Assembly: GCF_001461825.1 (NCBI RefSeq)
Contig: NZ_LLZC01000012.1
Span: 124,001-188,000, forward strand
Source: Bacillus velezensis
GTDB lineage: Bacteria > Bacillota > Bacilli > Bacillales > Bacillaceae
Reading direction: 5' to 3'
DNA length: 64,000 nucleotides
Shown: positions 1 to 9,699 of the stretch, one piece after another
How the letters are laid out: each line of letters opens with the position of its first letter
Position numbering within the stretch: position 1 is the first letter of the stretch
Notes under the pieces: model-generated
Told to the model about the DNA's origin: nothing
Database searches by the model: none
Seen by the model: only the letters and a program-made list of their open reading frames with translations
Position numbers and translations under genes: made by a program

Positions 1-136
1 GAGGAAGGGGGGCGTGCTCTGTAAATGTGATCGAGTCAAAGCCTCTTTCCAGGGCCTTTTCGACATATTGTTTCAGCGCATCCTTCGAGCCGTGAGGGCA
101 AAAAGGCGTGTGGATATGAGCGTCTCGTTTTTCCAT
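1..136 (-). CDS. hisJ: Histidinol-phosphatase, PHP family (5' part only)
   Basis: This is the N-terminal coding part of a gene that leaves the window at base 1. Translation of the reverse strand starts [17 protein letters not shown] and reaches FTEHAPLP. The HxH pair ([12 protein letters not shown]) and the later TEHAP motif are metal ligands of PHP-type histidinol phosphatases, which dephosphorylate histidinol phosphate in histidine synthesis. The ATG complement lies at 134-136 and is preceded by a GGAGTGA ribosome binding site. In B. subtilis hisJ (ytvP) is divergent from ezrA, which fits the next gene. Only about 45 codons are visible, so the rest of the protein cannot be judged. Confidence 0.85.
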   Translation of the reverse strand, partial: MEKRDAHIHTPFCPHGSKDALKQYVEKALERGFDSITFTEHAPLP

Positions 137-331
137 TTGTGTCACTCCATTAAAAAATTGCAGAATCCTGCCGAAATTATGCAAAAAGTTTTTGATTTCT
201 GGTCAAAAAATGTTGGTTACATGGTATCATAATAACAATGAAAACGACAGATTTTCTCAATACATATATTGAAATCTTTCTGAATACATAAAACACCCTG
301 ACAGATTAAGAGAACAACAAGGGGGCTCATT

Positions 332-2023
332 ATGGAGTTAGTCATCGGATTATTGGTTATACTGCTCGCGCTCTTTGCGGCGGGCTACTTTTTCAGGAAA
401 AAAATTTATACGGAAATTGACCGGCTGGAGTCATGGAAGATTGAAATTTTAAACCGTTCGATAGTGGAAGAAATGTCCAAGATCAAACATCTGAAAATGA
501 CCGGAGAGACGGAAGAGTTCTTTGAAAGATGGCGCGAGGAGTGGGATGAAATTGTCACAGCCCATCTGCCGAAAGTAGAAGAGCTCCTTTATGATGCCGA
601 AGAGAACGCCGACAAATACCGCTTTAAAAAAGCGAATCAGGTGCTTGTCCACATCGACGACCTCCTCACTGCAGCCGAATCAAATATAGAAGGCATACTG
701 CGTGAGATCAGCGACCTTGTGACGAGCGAGGAAAAAAGCCGCGGAGAGATTGAACAGGTGCGTGAGCGGTATTCAAAAGCGCGGAAAAACCTTCTGGCGT
801 ACAGCCATCTCTACGGAGAGCTTTATAACAGCCTGGAGACGGATCTCGACGAAATCTGGAGCGGCATAAAAGAGTTCGAAGAAGAGACGGAAAGCGGCAA
901 TTACATCAAAGCGAGAAAAGTGCTGCTTGAACAGGACCGCAGACTGGATCAGCTTCAGACATACATAGATGACGTTCCGAAACTGCTTGCGGACTGTAAA
1001 CAGACCGTGCCGAACCAAATTGCCAAGCTGAAAGACGGCTACCGGGAAATGACGGAAAAAGGCTACAAATTGGAGCATATTCAAATCGAAAAAGAGCTGG
1101 ATACACTCACAAATCAATTGAAACGGGCCGAAAACGCGCTTTTGGAAGAATTGGATGTTGACGAAGCGTCCGCCATTCTTCAGCTGATTGATGAAACCAT
1201 TCAATCGATGTATGACCAGCTGGAAGGCGAAGTGGAAGCCGGACAGTCCGTATTAAGCAAAATGCCTGAGCTGATCATCGCGTATGAGAAGCTTGAGGAA
1301 GAAAAAGACCGCACAAAAACCGAAACGGAGCTCGTCAAGGAAAGCTATCAGCTGACGGCGGGTGAAATCGGCAGACAGCATGCCTTCGAAAAACAGCTGG
1401 AAACGATCGGCCGGCTCCTTGAGCAGGCGAGAGAAAAGCTTGACGGTGAGCATGTCGCTTACTCGCTGCTGATTGAAGAAGTCGAGGCCATTGAAAAGCA
1501 GATGGAAGAGGCTCAGAAAGAACATGCCGAATACCGTGAAAATCTGCAGGCGCTCAGAAAAGAAGAACTGCAGGCGCGGGAAACGCTGATGCATCTTCGG
1601 AAAACCATTTCTGACACGGCCCGAATGCTGCAAAAAAGCAACGTGCCGGGAATTCCTGAACAAGTCAAGGACAAGCTCGAGGCGGCAAATCATCATATAG
1701 AAGAAACCGTCAGCCAATTGGAAGAGCTGCCGTTAAACATGGAGGAAGCCGCCAAACATCTGACCGAAGCCGAAAAGGTGGTTGAGGAAGTCAGCGAAGA
1801 GGCGGAAGATCTTGTGATTCAGGTGAAGCTGATAGAGCGGATCATCCAGTACGGCAACCGCTTCCGAAGCCAGAATCATATTTTATCCGAACAGCTGAAA
1901 GAAGCGGAACGGCTGTTTTACGCTTTCAGCTATAATGAAGCTTATGAGATGGCGGCAGATGCTGTTGAAAAAGCAGCTCCCGGTGCCGTGAAAAAAATTA
2001 AAGCTGATCAATCTGCTTCATAG
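332..2023 (+). CDS. ezrA: Septation ring formation regulator EzrA
   Basis: EzrA is a membrane-anchored negative regulator of FtsZ ring formation and a coordinator of division and cell wall synthesis. The 563-residue product has one N-terminal transmembrane segment (about residues 3-20), followed by Lys/Arg and then a long, charged, heptad-rich spectrin-like coiled-coil region filling the rest. Near the C-terminus it carries the QNR-type patch (QYGNRFRSQN), known to matter for midcell targeting. The length is essentially that of the B. subtilis protein. ATG at 332 follows an AAGGGGG ribosome binding site. The gene stands alone between divergent hisJ and convergent braB, and ends at a strong terminator. 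Confidence 0.96.
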   Translation: MELVIGLLVILLALFAAGYFFRKKIYTEIDRLESWKIEILNRSIVEEMSKIKHLKMTGETEEFFERWREEWDEIVTAHLPKVEELLYDAEENADKYRFKKANQVLVHIDDLLTAAESNIEGILREISDLVTSEEKSRGEIEQVRERYSKARKNLLAYSHLYGELYNSLETDLDEIWSGIKEFEEETESGNYIKARKVLLEQDRRLDQLQTYIDDVPKLLADCKQTVPNQIAKLKDGYREMTEKGYKLEHIQIEKELDTLTNQLKRAENALLEELDVDEASAILQLIDETIQSMYDQLEGEVEAGQSVLSKMPELIIAYEKLEEEKDRTKTETELVKESYQLTAGEIGRQHAFEKQLETIGRLLEQAREKLDGEHVAYSLLIEEVEAIEKQMEEAQKEHAEYRENLQALRKEELQARETLMHLRKTISDTARMLQKSNVPGIPEQVKDKLEAANHHIEETVSQLEELPLNMEEAAKHLTEAEKVVEEVSEEAEDLVIQVKLIERIIQYGNRFRSQNHILSEQLKEAERLFYAFSYNEAYEMAADAVEKAAPGAVKKIKADQSAS

Positions 2024-2033
2024 ACGCATAAGC

Positions 2034-2074
2034 AAAAACTGCACCCTGATGGAAATCAGAGGTGCAGTTTTTTA
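2034..2074 (+). terminator. Rho-independent terminator of ezrA
   Basis: An inverted repeat AAACTGCACC ... GGTGCAGTTT with a short loop is followed by TTTTTT. It lies 11 bases after the ezrA stop codon. Confidence 0.85.
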
Positions 2075-2090
2075 GTTTCTCACGGAATAT

Positions 2091-2133
2091 AAAAAGCGCC
2101 TGCGGCTGATATACGTCAAGCCGCAAGCGCTGA
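2091..2133 (-). terminator. Terminator of braB
   Basis: Read on the minus strand, AGCGCTTGCGGCT pairs with AGCCGCAGGCGCT and a run of T follows. It lies directly after the braB stop codon. Together with the ezrA terminator it separates the two convergent genes. Confidence 0.8.
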
Positions 2134-2136
2134 ATG

Positions 2137-3477
2137 TTACGATTTTGCTTTATTTAATTCGATGGGCGGGCTGGTAAAAAACGTGATAATGCAGCCGATG
2201 ATCGCTCCGGCAATGCCCGGGAGCACCCAGCCGATTCCCATGCTGTAAAGCGGAAGATTTGCGTTTAAGAATGAATCTAATGATCCGAGCGGAATGCCGG
2301 CTGCCTTCAAGCCGTCCAGGATACTGAACAGCCCCGTTCCGATCAGGCAGGCGATATAGACTTCCCGTCTTTCCTTAAAGATTTTATCAATAAAGGAAAG
2401 GACGATAATGACAATCGCCAGCGGGTAAATGGCTGATAAAATAGGAACTGAAAATGCAATAATCTCAGCAAGTCCGAAATTTGAAATCGCCAGACTGAAC
2501 AGCGTGACAATCGTAACCACCATTTTGTATGATAAAGCGGGAATCAATTTTGAAAAATATTCGCCGCAAGATGTGACAAGCCCGATGCTTGTCGTTAAAC
2601 ACGCAACGGTGATGGCAGAGCCGAGAACGATGTTTCCCAGTGAACCGAACAGGTAATCAGATGAAGCTGATAAAATCTTTGCGCCTTCGCCGAGCGGCCC
2701 TACAGCGTCCGTGCTTGTCGCTCCCAAATAGGCCAAAGATAAATAAATGAATGTCAAACCTGCCGCTGCAATCAGACCCGCTTTAATACAAGCGGCGGCG
2801 AGCGCTTTACGCTGGGTGACGCCCCTGCTTTTAACAGCGTTGACGACAACGACGCCGAAGACGATTGAGGCGAGCGCGTCCATTGTTTTATAGCCTTCCA
2901 AAAATCCTTTGAACACCGGCGTTCCGGAATATGCCTGATGTACGGCGCCCAGCCCGCCCATCGGAGTGACAATGGCTTTTACGACGATGATTAGAATAAT
3001 ACCGAATTTAATAGGAGTCAAAATCTTTCCGACTCTGTCCACGATTTTGGAAGGATTAAGAGCTAAATAATACGTAATAGAAAAAAAGATCAACGTGAAA
3101 ACAAATAAAGATAATCTTTCCGGAATGCCGCTTAAAAACGGAACTGCACCGATTTCATATGAAACGGTTCCGGTTCTCGGAATCGCGAAAAGCGGCCCGA
3201 TTGATAAATAAAGCACAACGGTGAAAATAGTCCCGAATACCGGATGAGCTTTATCGGCAAGCCCTTTCGCGTCTTTGCCCGTTAATGCGATGGCGATAAT
3301 ACCCAAAAGCGGCAGACCTACGCCGGTCAGTAAGAAACCGCCCATCGCTTTCCAGACATTATGCCCCGCCGCTTGCCCGAGCTCCGGCGGATATATCATA
3401 TTTCCTGCCCCGAAAAAAAGTGCGAAAAGCATGAAACCGATAATAACGGTATCTTTGACAGGTAGTGAGTGTTTCAT
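2137..3477 (-). CDS. braB: Branched-chain amino acid:cation symporter (LIVCS family)
   Basis: The 446-residue polytopic membrane protein of the BrnQ/BraB (LIVCS) family imports isoleucine, leucine and valine. Family landmarks are the N-terminal FMLFALFFGAGNMIYPP stretch and about twelve hydrophobic segments. The ATG at 3477 is chosen because AGGAGG sits eight bases upstream; the frame extends 13 codons further up without a ribosome site. In B. subtilis the carrier at this location, between ezrA and nifZ, is BraB, known to be repressed by CodY and ScoC. Two adjacent CodY-like boxes lie just upstream. The paralogues BrnQ and BcaP are less likely because of the location. Confidence 0.92.
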   Translation of the reverse strand: MKHSLPVKDTVIIGFMLFALFFGAGNMIYPPELGQAAGHNVWKAMGGFLLTGVGLPLLGIIAIALTGKDAKGLADKAHPVFGTIFTVVLYLSIGPLFAIPRTGTVSYEIGAVPFLSGIPERLSLFVFTLIFFSITYYLALNPSKIVDRVGKILTPIKFGIILIIVVKAIVTPMGGLGAVHQAYSGTPVFKGFLEGYKTMDALASIVFGVVVVNAVKSRGVTQRKALAAACIKAGLIAAAGLTFIYLSLAYLGATSTDAVGPLGEGAKILSASSDYLFGSLGNIVLGSAITVACLTTSIGLVTSCGEYFSKLIPALSYKMVVTIVTLFSLAISNFGLAEIIAFSVPILSAIYPLAIVIIVLSFIDKIFKERREVYIACLIGTGLFSILDGLKAAGIPLGSLDSFLNANLPLYSMGIGWVLPGIAGAIIGCIITFFTSPPIELNKAKS

Positions 3478-3503
3478 AAAAATCCTCCTAAATACTATGT
3501 TGA

Positions 3504-3533
3504 AATATTCTGTCAATTAATTGTCAGATAATA
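3504..3533. promoter_or_regulatory. Two adjacent CodY-like boxes upstream of braB
   Basis: The CodY consensus is AATTTTCWGAAAATT. AATATTCTGTCAATT (3504-3518) and AATTGTCAGATAATA (3519-3533) each match 12 of 15 positions and lie end to end, 27 bases before the braB start. CodY control of braB is established in B. subtilis. That these exact bases are the operators is inference. Confidence 0.6.
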
Positions 3534-3670
3534 TAACAAAACGAACATTACTTATTATATGGCAATGTACAGATAAGTCAATACTCGATTTATTGCGAAT
3601 TTATATTTACTTTTGTTATGGTAGCATAAATATCATACGATGTACCGTTTTCATTAAAGGAGTAAAAAAA

Positions 3671-4816
3671 ATGATATATTTAGACAACAGCTCAACGACC
3701 GAGCCGTATGAAGAGGTATTGGATGTGTACAAACAGACGAGCAGCCGGTATTTCGGCAATCCTTCGTCTCTGCACCAGTTAGGAACTGAGACGGAACAGC
3801 TCCTTGAAGCGGCCGCTCAGCAAATAAAAAAAACCTTGCGTTTAAAAAATTATGATATTGTATTTACATCAGGCGCGACTGAAGCGAATAACGATGCGTT
3901 AAAGGGAGCAGCCTGGGCAAACATGAGTAAAGGAAGACATATTATTGCTTCGGCGATTGAGCATCCTTCTGTGACGGAGACGCTTGATCAGCTGACAGAG
4001 CTGTTCGGCTTTGAAGTCACATATCTTCCGGCCGATCAAAACGGCTTCGTTTCTTTGAAAGACGTCAAATCGGCTATCAGGCCGGATACGATAATCGTCA
4101 GCATCATGCATGTCAATAACGAAGTCGGCTCCATTCAGCCCGTAAAAGAAATCGGCGGGTTTTTGAAGCAGCACCGGAATATTCTGTTTCATGTTGATCA
4201 TGTGCAGGGCATTCATAAAGTTCCTCTGTCTATAGAAGAAGCGGGCATTGACCTTTGCACCGTTTCAGGGCATAAGTTTCACGGCCTAAAAGGGACCGGA
4301 GCGCTTATCGTCAAAAAAGGAACGCGGCTCATTCCGCTTATAACGGGAGGCTCGCAGCAAAAAGGCGTCCGTGCCGGAACGGAACACACGGCAGGCGCCG
4401 TTTCCCTTGCGAAAGCGATCAATCTTTCCGCGCGTGACATGAACGAGCGGCTTTCTTCCGTGGAGGCTGCCAAGAATGCGCTCATGGAAAGGCTGAGCGG
4501 GACGGACGGGGTCGTCATCAACACCCCCGCCGAAAACAGCGCGCCGCATATCATTAATTTTTCCGTGCCGGGCGTGAAGGCGGAAGTGCTGCTGCACATG
4601 CTTGAGGAAAAAGGAATATATGTCTCCACAACCGCGGCATGTTCGGCAAGAGAGCACAAACCGAGCCGTGTGCTTCTGCAAATGAATAAAGGCGAACAGA
4701 TTGCATCAAGCAGCATCAGAGTCAGCCTGAACTTCAGCCATACGGCTGACATCACGGAGCCGTTTATGGCCGCGCTGGCGCCGGCTGTTCAAAAACTAAA
4801 AAAAATGATGAGGTAG
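3671..4816 (+). CDS. nifZ: Cysteine desulfurase dedicated to tRNA thiolation
   Basis: The 381-residue PLP-dependent class V aminotransferase-fold enzyme (NifS/IscS type) removes sulfur from cysteine as a protein persulfide. The PLP lysine is K202 in [12 protein letters not shown] and the persulfide cysteine is C324 in [13 protein letters not shown] at 3671 begins [10 protein letters not shown], the classic N-terminus, behind AAAGGAG; the reading frame runs further upstream without a better start. Three bases separate it from thiI. In B. subtilis NifZ donates sulfur specifically to ThiI for 4-thiouridine at tRNA position 8, and the tight pairing here supports the same role. Confidence 0.93.
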   Translation: MIYLDNSSTTEPYEEVLDVYKQTSSRYFGNPSSLHQLGTETEQLLEAAAQQIKKTLRLKNYDIVFTSGATEANNDALKGAAWANMSKGRHIIASAIEHPSVTETLDQLTELFGFEVTYLPADQNGFVSLKDVKSAIRPDTIIVSIMHVNNEVGSIQPVKEIGGFLKQHRNILFHVDHVQGIHKVPLSIEEAGIDLCTVSGHKFHGLKGTGALIVKKGTRLIPLITGGSQQKGVRAGTEHTAGAVSLAKAINLSARDMNERLSSVEAAKNALMERLSGTDGVVINTPAENSAPHIINFSVPGVKAEVLLHMLEEKGIYVSTTAACSAREHKPSRVLLQMNKGEQIASSSIRVSLNFSHTADITEPFMAALAPAVQKLKKMMR

Positions 4817-4819
4817 CAT

Positions 4820-6025
4820 ATGAATTACGATCATATTTTAATCCGTTTTGGTGAAATATCCACAAAAGGAAAAAACAGACGCAGTTTTATTGAAAGATTA
4901 AAACAGAATATCCGCCTGGTATTAAAGGATTATAAAAAAGTAAAATACTTTTCAAACCGGGACCGGATGTCAATTACACTTAATGGAGAAAACCCGGAGG
5001 AAATTTGTTCCTTATTAAAGAATATATTCGGCATTCAAAGCTTTAGTCTCGCAATTAAATGCGAAAGCAAGCTGGAAGACATTAAAAAAACGGCTTTAGC
5101 CGCGATAGAAGGCGAATATAAACCGGGGAATACGTTTAAGGTCGAGACGAAACGGGCTTACAAACAGTTTGAATTAGATACGAATGCGATGAACGCTGAA
5201 ATCGGCGGCCATATTTTGAAAAACACGGATGGATTAACCGTCGATGTGAAACATCCCGATATTCCGCTTCGGATTGAAATCAGGGAGGAAGCGACATTCC
5301 TGACCATTCGTAACGAAAAAGGCGCCGGAGGCCTTCCTGTCGGTTCCGCGGGTAAAGCGATGCTGATGCTTTCCGGCGGTTTTGACAGTCCGGTCGCCGG
5401 TTTTTACGCGATGAAACGGGGATTATCAGTTGAAGCCGTACATTTCTTCAGTCCGCCGTATACGAGTGAACGGGCAAAGCAGAAAGTCATGGATCTCGCG
5501 GGATGCCTCGCGAAGTTCGGCGGCAGTATGACACTTCATATCGTGCCGTTTACAAAGACGCAGGAACTCATCCAAAAACAAATCCCGGAGAACTATACGA
5601 TGACGGCGACGCGGCGTCTTATGCTGCAAATCGCGGACAGAATCAGAGAAGAACGGAAAGCGCTCGCGATCATTACGGGAGAAAGCCTAGGGCAGGTAGC
5701 GAGCCAGACGCTTGAAAGCATGTATGCGATCAATGCCGTGACGGCAACGCCGATTTTGCGCCCTTTAATCGGAATGGACAAAACAGAAATCATCGAGAAA
5801 TCAAAAGAAATCGGCACTTATGAAACAAGCATTCAGCCGTTTGAGGACTGCTGCACCATCTTTACGCCGCCAAGTCCGAAAACACGCCCGAAAAAAGAAA
5901 AAATCGAGCACTTCGAAAGCTTCGTTGATTTTGAACCGCTGATTGCTGAGGCGGCTGCCGGCATCGAAACCATCACTGTTTACTCAGAGCAGGAAGCTCA
6001 CGATAAGTTTGCCGGCCTGTTTTAA
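4820..6025 (+). CDS. thiI: tRNA 4-thiouridine synthase / sulfurtransferase ThiI
   Basis: ThiI activates U8 of tRNA by adenylation and transfers sulfur to it. The 401-residue protein has an N-terminal ferredoxin-like part, a THUMP domain (about 60-165), and a PP-loop pyrophosphatase domain with the ATP motif SGGFDSPVA near residue 184. It lacks the C-terminal rhodanese domain of the E. coli enzyme, as other Bacillus ThiI proteins do, so sulfur must come directly from a desulfurase, presumably NifZ encoded just upstream. ATG at 4820 lies 3 bases after the nifZ stop; the pair is clearly one operon. Confidence 0.95.
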   Translation: MNYDHILIRFGEISTKGKNRRSFIERLKQNIRLVLKDYKKVKYFSNRDRMSITLNGENPEEICSLLKNIFGIQSFSLAIKCESKLEDIKKTALAAIEGEYKPGNTFKVETKRAYKQFELDTNAMNAEIGGHILKNTDGLTVDVKHPDIPLRIEIREEATFLTIRNEKGAGGLPVGSAGKAMLMLSGGFDSPVAGFYAMKRGLSVEAVHFFSPPYTSERAKQKVMDLAGCLAKFGGSMTLHIVPFTKTQELIQKQIPENYTMTATRRLMLQIADRIREERKALAIITGESLGQVASQTLESMYAINAVTATPILRPLIGMDKTEIIEKSKEIGTYETSIQPFEDCCTIFTPPSPKTRPKKEKIEHFESFVDFEPLIAEAAAGIETITVYSEQEAHDKFAGLF

Positions 6026-6053
6026 AACTGTATACAATTACCAAAGTTTTTTT

Positions 6054-6083
6054 GAATGAAGACATGTGTTTTATCACATTCTA
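6054..6083 (+). promoter_or_regulatory. Sigma-G-type promoter of sspA
   Basis: GAATG (6054-6058) matches the forespore -35 consensus GHATR. CATTCTA (6077-6083) matches the -10 consensus CATNHTA, with an 18-base spacer. SASP genes are known sigma-G targets. Confidence 0.65.
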
Positions 6084-6105
6084 TACTCACAAGGAGGTGA
6101 TACAC

Positions 6106-6327
6106 ATGTCACAACAATCAAACAGCGGAAACAGCAACCAGCTTTTAGTGCCAGGCGCTGCTCAAGCTATCGACCAAATGAAGTATGAAATCGCTTCTGA
6201 ATTCGGTGTAAACCTTGGACCGGAAACAACTTCTCGCGCCAACGGTTCTGTCGGTGGAGAAATCACAAAACGTCTTGTCTCTTTTGCTCAGCAAAGCATG
6301 GGCGGAAGCAGCCAGCAGCAGTTTTAA
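6106..6327 (+). CDS. sspA: Small acid-soluble spore protein, alpha/beta type
   Basis: The 73-residue alpha/beta-type SASP coats spore DNA in an A-like form, protects it from UV and chemicals, and is degraded at germination. The GPR protease cleavage region [10 protein letters not shown] and the second conserved block [14 protein letters not shown] are both intact. The ends are rich in Gln, Asn and Ser. ATG at 6106 follows a strong AAGGAGGTGA site; an upstream in-frame ATG at 6052 has no ribosome site and would put the promoter inside the gene. Position after thiI matches sspA in B. subtilis. Confidence 0.95.
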   Translation: MSQQSNSGNSNQLLVPGAAQAIDQMKYEIASEFGVNLGPETTSRANGSVGGEITKRLVSFAQQSMGGSSQQQF

Positions 6328-6350
6328 TCACAACTTCACATAATGGCTAA

Positions 6351-6378
6351 GAGAGCGGGGAATTCCCCGCTCTTTTTT
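6351..6378 (+). terminator. Terminator of sspA
   Basis: GAGCGGGG-AATT-CCCCGCTC followed by six T residues: a perfect 8-bp GC-rich stem. Confidence 0.9.
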
Positions 6379-6420
6379 CATGAGTATAGATAGAAGGCGG
6401 GAAGCAATTTATGCATATTT

Positions 6421-6450
6421 TTATTGTAATGGCCTATGTTTATGTATAAT
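6421..6450 (+). promoter_or_regulatory. Possible sigma-A promoter of ytcI
   Basis: TATAAT at 6445-6450 is a perfect -10. TTATTG at 6421-6426 is a weak -35 with an 18-base spacer. It lies 26 bases before the chosen ytcI start. Confidence 0.45.
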
Positions 6451-6475
6451 GGGGAAAGAAAGTGAGGAGTTGTTC

Positions 6476-8062
6476 GTGTTAAAACGAGAAGATTTAATCG
6501 CCCCAAAGAACTATAACCTTGTAAATGAAATCGAAAAGTTCAGCCGTTCCAAAGAGAAGAACGCGCTTATTTGGGAAGATCAAACAGGCGGCAAGAAAGT
6601 CTGGACGTATGAAAAATTGATGGAAGAAACGAATAAAATCGGAGCCCGCCTGAAAGGTCTCGGATTTGAAAAAGGCGATAAGCTGATTGTCATGGTTCCG
6701 AGAGTGCTTGAAGCGTATGCCGTTTATTTAGCGATCTTAAAAGCGGGGATGGTCGTCATTCCTTGCTCGGAAATGCTGCGCGCCAAAGACCTTGAATACC
6801 GGATCAAACACGCCGAAGTGAAAGGCGCTATCGTTTATCCTTCATTTATAAACGCGTTTGACGAGGTGAATACCGGGCAGCTGGTGACATTGTCAATCGG
6901 TGAAAATGATGCCGGCTGGAAAAACCTCCTAACGATTGAAGCGGACGGAGACAGTTTTCAAACAGCTGATACAACAAGAGAAGACATGGCGTTTTTGTCC
7001 TATACTTCAGGCACGACCGGCCAGCCTAAAGGCGTTGTACATACACACGGCTGGGCCTTTGCCCATTTAAAAACATCAGCCGGTGCATGGCTGGATATTT
7101 CTGAAGACGATACAGTGTGGGCCACCGCGGCGCCCGGCTGGCAGAAATGGGTGTGGAGCCCGCTGCTCGCAATTCTGGGAAGCGGCGCGACAGGAGTCAT
7201 TTATCACGGCAGATTCAACGCCAAGACGTATTTAGAGCTGCTGGAGCGCCATCAAGTAAATGTCTTCTGCTGTACCCCGACGGAATACCGCCTGATGGCA
7301 AAAGTGGAGGAGTTGGACAAATATGATCTTTCTGCCCTTCACAGCGCAGTTTCTGCTGGTGAGCCATTAAACCGGGAAGTCATTGACGTATTCCGGAAGC
7401 ATTTCGGCATTAAAGTGAGAGACGGATACGGCCAAACGGAGAGCACCCTGTTAGTCGGCGTCCTGAAGGACATGGATATTAAGCCGGGAAGCATGGGCAA
7501 ACCGACCCCTGGAAATCAAGTGGAGATTATAAACGATAAAGGCGAAATATGCGAAACTGGCGAAACGGGCGATATCGCCGTGCATTTGAGCACACCGGCC
7601 TTATTCAAGGAATATTATAAAGATCCCGAAAGAACGAAAAAGCAGATTCGCGGAGATTACTTTCTTACAGGAGACCGCGCGAAAAAAGACGAGGACGGCT
7701 ACTTTTGGTTTGAAAGCCGCAATGATGACATCATCGTCAGCTCCGGATATACAATCGGGCCTTTTGAAGTAGAGGATGCGCTCGTGAAGCATCCGGAAGT
7801 GAAAGAATGTGCCGTCGTGGCGAGCCCGGATGAAATCAGAGGTTCAATCGTAAAAGCTTATGTCGTTTTACAAGACGATGAAAAGCGCAGTGACGAACTT
7901 GTCAAAGAACTGCAAAACCACGTAAAAACGATTACGGCGCCTTACAAATATCCGAGAGAAATTGAGTTTGTCGAAAGCCTGCCGAAAACGGCGTCCGCAA
8001 AAATCAGACGTGTGGAGCTGAGACAGCGTGAAGAACGGCTGAAGGCTGATAAAAAAGCATAA
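6476..8062 (+). CDS. ytcI: Acyl-CoA synthetase (AMP-forming), medium-chain type
   Basis: The 528-residue enzyme belongs to the ANL adenylate-forming superfamily, which joins a carboxylic acid to CoA through an acyl-AMP. The AMP-binding P-loop YTSGTTGQPKGV lies near residue 180, the A5-type motif DGYGQTE in the middle, the A7-type LTGDRA follows, and the C-terminal catalytic lysine motif is PKTASAKIRR. Overall features resemble acetyl/medium-chain acyl-CoA synthetases; the substrate cannot be set from sequence. GTG at 6476 is preferred because GAGGAG ends six bases before it and the perfect -10 upstream would otherwise be inside the gene. ytcJ follows after 23 bases. Confidence 0.88.
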   Translation: MLKREDLIAPKNYNLVNEIEKFSRSKEKNALIWEDQTGGKKVWTYEKLMEETNKIGARLKGLGFEKGDKLIVMVPRVLEAYAVYLAILKAGMVVIPCSEMLRAKDLEYRIKHAEVKGAIVYPSFINAFDEVNTGQLVTLSIGENDAGWKNLLTIEADGDSFQTADTTREDMAFLSYTSGTTGQPKGVVHTHGWAFAHLKTSAGAWLDISEDDTVWATAAPGWQKWVWSPLLAILGSGATGVIYHGRFNAKTYLELLERHQVNVFCCTPTEYRLMAKVEELDKYDLSALHSAVSAGEPLNREVIDVFRKHFGIKVRDGYGQTESTLLVGVLKDMDIKPGSMGKPTPGNQVEIINDKGEICETGETGDIAVHLSTPALFKEYYKDPERTKKQIRGDYFLTGDRAKKDEDGYFWFESRNDDIIVSSGYTIGPFEVEDALVKHPEVKECAVVASPDEIRGSIVKAYVVLQDDEKRSDELVKELQNHVKTITAPYKYPREIEFVESLPKTASAKIRRVELRQREERLKADKKA

Positions 8063-8085
8063 TACAGGATAAAGGGTGAGCGGGG

Positions 8086-9681
8086 ATGAAAGCGATTTGG
8101 CACGGCGGCACCATCTATACAATGCTGGACAAGAATCATGTCACTGAAGCCGTTTATACCGAAGAAGGCGTCGTCAGGCAGACGGGCAGCTTCCGGGAAC
8201 TCCAAGGAACATACGGTTCGCCTGATACGGAGGAAATCGATTTACATGGAGCTGTCATGTTCCCGGGGTTTACGGACAGTCATATGCATTTAATCGGGCA
8301 CGGGGAAAAACAGCTTCGCCTCGATTTGTCGCAGCTGACGTCAAAAGAAGCGATACTGCGGGCTGCAAAAGAAGCAGAGCGTGAATTGGAAGATGGCGAA
8401 TGGCTGATCGGCGAAGGCTGGGATGAAAATCTGTTTGAACGGCCGGTTTACGTCACGAAGCATGACCTTGACCTGCTCTTTCCCGACCGCCCCGTCCTGC
8501 TGAAGCGGGTATGCCGGCACGCCGCGGCGATTAATTCGGCCGCATTGCGCGCGGCGGGAATTACAAACGAAACACCTGATCCAAACGGCGGGATTATCGT
8601 CCGGGACGGAACCGGTCCGACAGGCCTTCTGCTGGATAAAGCCCAAGAGCTTGTGACACAGGCCCTGCCGCCCGTCTCACTTCACTATGTCAAACGCGCG
8701 CTTCAAACGGCGATTACGGACTGCTGGTCAAAAGGCCTGACCGGCGGGCATTCAGAAGATCTGGCATACTACGGAGACGCGTCCATTCCCGTTGCCGCGT
8801 ACGAGTCGTTAACCGGCAGCGGCCTTTATCCTTTTCGCGCCCATCTGCTCGTACATCACGAAGCCGTCGACAGCTGGAGCGCTCTGGATAAATCGATCGG
8901 ACCTTATCTGGAATACGGAGCGATGAAAATTTTTGCTGACGGCGCGCTCGGCGGCAGAACCGCTCTATTGAAAAAGCCTTATCATGATGATCCGTCAGTC
9001 TCCGGCGTTCAGGTGCATGATGACGAAACCCTTGCCGCTCTTGTTTATAAAGCGAGAGAGAAAGGGATGGAGATTGCCGTGCACGCGATTGGCGACCTTG
9101 CATTTGAAAAGGTGCTGGATGTTATCGAAAGATACCCGGCAAAGCCCGGACAGCTAGACAGGCTCATTCATGCGCAAGTATTAGATGACGGATTGATTGA
9201 AAGAGCCGCCCGGCTGTCGATCGGACTTGATCTTCAGCCGCATTTTGTGGCCAGTGATTTTCCGTGGGTGATTGACCGGCTCGGAGAAGAGCGGATGAAA
9301 ACGGCTTTCGCCTGGAAAACACTGCTGTCAAAAGGGCTGCTGTGCGCCGGAGGTTCAGATGCCCCGATTGAGCCGGCCGATCCGCTTCTGGGCATTCAAT
9401 CGGCTGTGCTCCGTACGAGCAAGCAGCACCCGGAAGGTCCGGCCTATTATGAAAAAGAGTGTCTGACCGTGTACGAAGCCATTCAGCTTTACACGGAGGG
9501 AAGCGCGGCCATCATCCATAAAGAACATAGCCGCGGACGGATCGCCCCCGGCTATGATGCCGACTTTACCGTACTCAGCGGTGATCCGTTCAGGACGGAC
9601 CCGAAAAAGCTTCATGAATTGGAAGCGGTCAAAACCGTCGTCGGCGGCCGTATCGTATATGAAAAAGAGGACAGGCAGTGA
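8086..9681 (+). CDS. ytcJ: Amidohydrolase, YtcJ-like (family 3)
   Basis: The 531-residue metal-dependent amidohydrolase has an N-terminal beta-sandwich start (MKAIWHGGTIYTML), the metal-binding DSHMHLIGHG motif near residue 66, a candidate metal histidine in AVHAIGDLAFE, GGSDAPIE near the end of the TIM barrel, and the C-terminal composite-domain sequence GYDADFTVLSGDP. Relatives hydrolyse N-substituted formamides or exoenzyme substrates; the true substrate of YtcJ is not known to me. It follows ytcI with 23 bases between and is probably co-transcribed. The terminator hairpin overlaps its last codons. Confidence 0.85.
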   Translation: MKAIWHGGTIYTMLDKNHVTEAVYTEEGVVRQTGSFRELQGTYGSPDTEEIDLHGAVMFPGFTDSHMHLIGHGEKQLRLDLSQLTSKEAILRAAKEAERELEDGEWLIGEGWDENLFERPVYVTKHDLDLLFPDRPVLLKRVCRHAAAINSAALRAAGITNETPDPNGGIIVRDGTGPTGLLLDKAQELVTQALPPVSLHYVKRALQTAITDCWSKGLTGGHSEDLAYYGDASIPVAAYESLTGSGLYPFRAHLLVHHEAVDSWSALDKSIGPYLEYGAMKIFADGALGGRTALLKKPYHDDPSVSGVQVHDDETLAALVYKAREKGMEIAVHAIGDLAFEKVLDVIERYPAKPGQLDRLIHAQVLDDGLIERAARLSIGLDLQPHFVASDFPWVIDRLGEERMKTAFAWKTLLSKGLLCAGGSDAPIEPADPLLGIQSAVLRTSKQHPEGPAYYEKECLTVYEAIQLYTEGSAAIIHKEHSRGRIAPGYDADFTVLSGDPFRTDPKKLHELEAVKTVVGGRIVYEKEDRQ

Positions 9682-9699
9682 TGCCCGTCCTCTTTTTTT
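9667..9699 (+). terminator. Terminator of ytcJ
   Basis: GAGGACAGGC ... GCCCGTCCTC followed by TTTTTTT. The stem includes the ytcJ stop codon (9679-9681) and runs up to the end of convergent nadK2. Confidence 0.75.

Noticed and set aside
14..232. 72-codon plus-strand frame at the window start
   Set aside because: It is antisense to hisJ, whose PHP motifs are clear on the minus strand.
773..1204. Long minus-strand frames within ezrA and other core genes
   Set aside because: They are shadows of GC-balanced coding sequence on the other strand with no motifs or ribosome sites.
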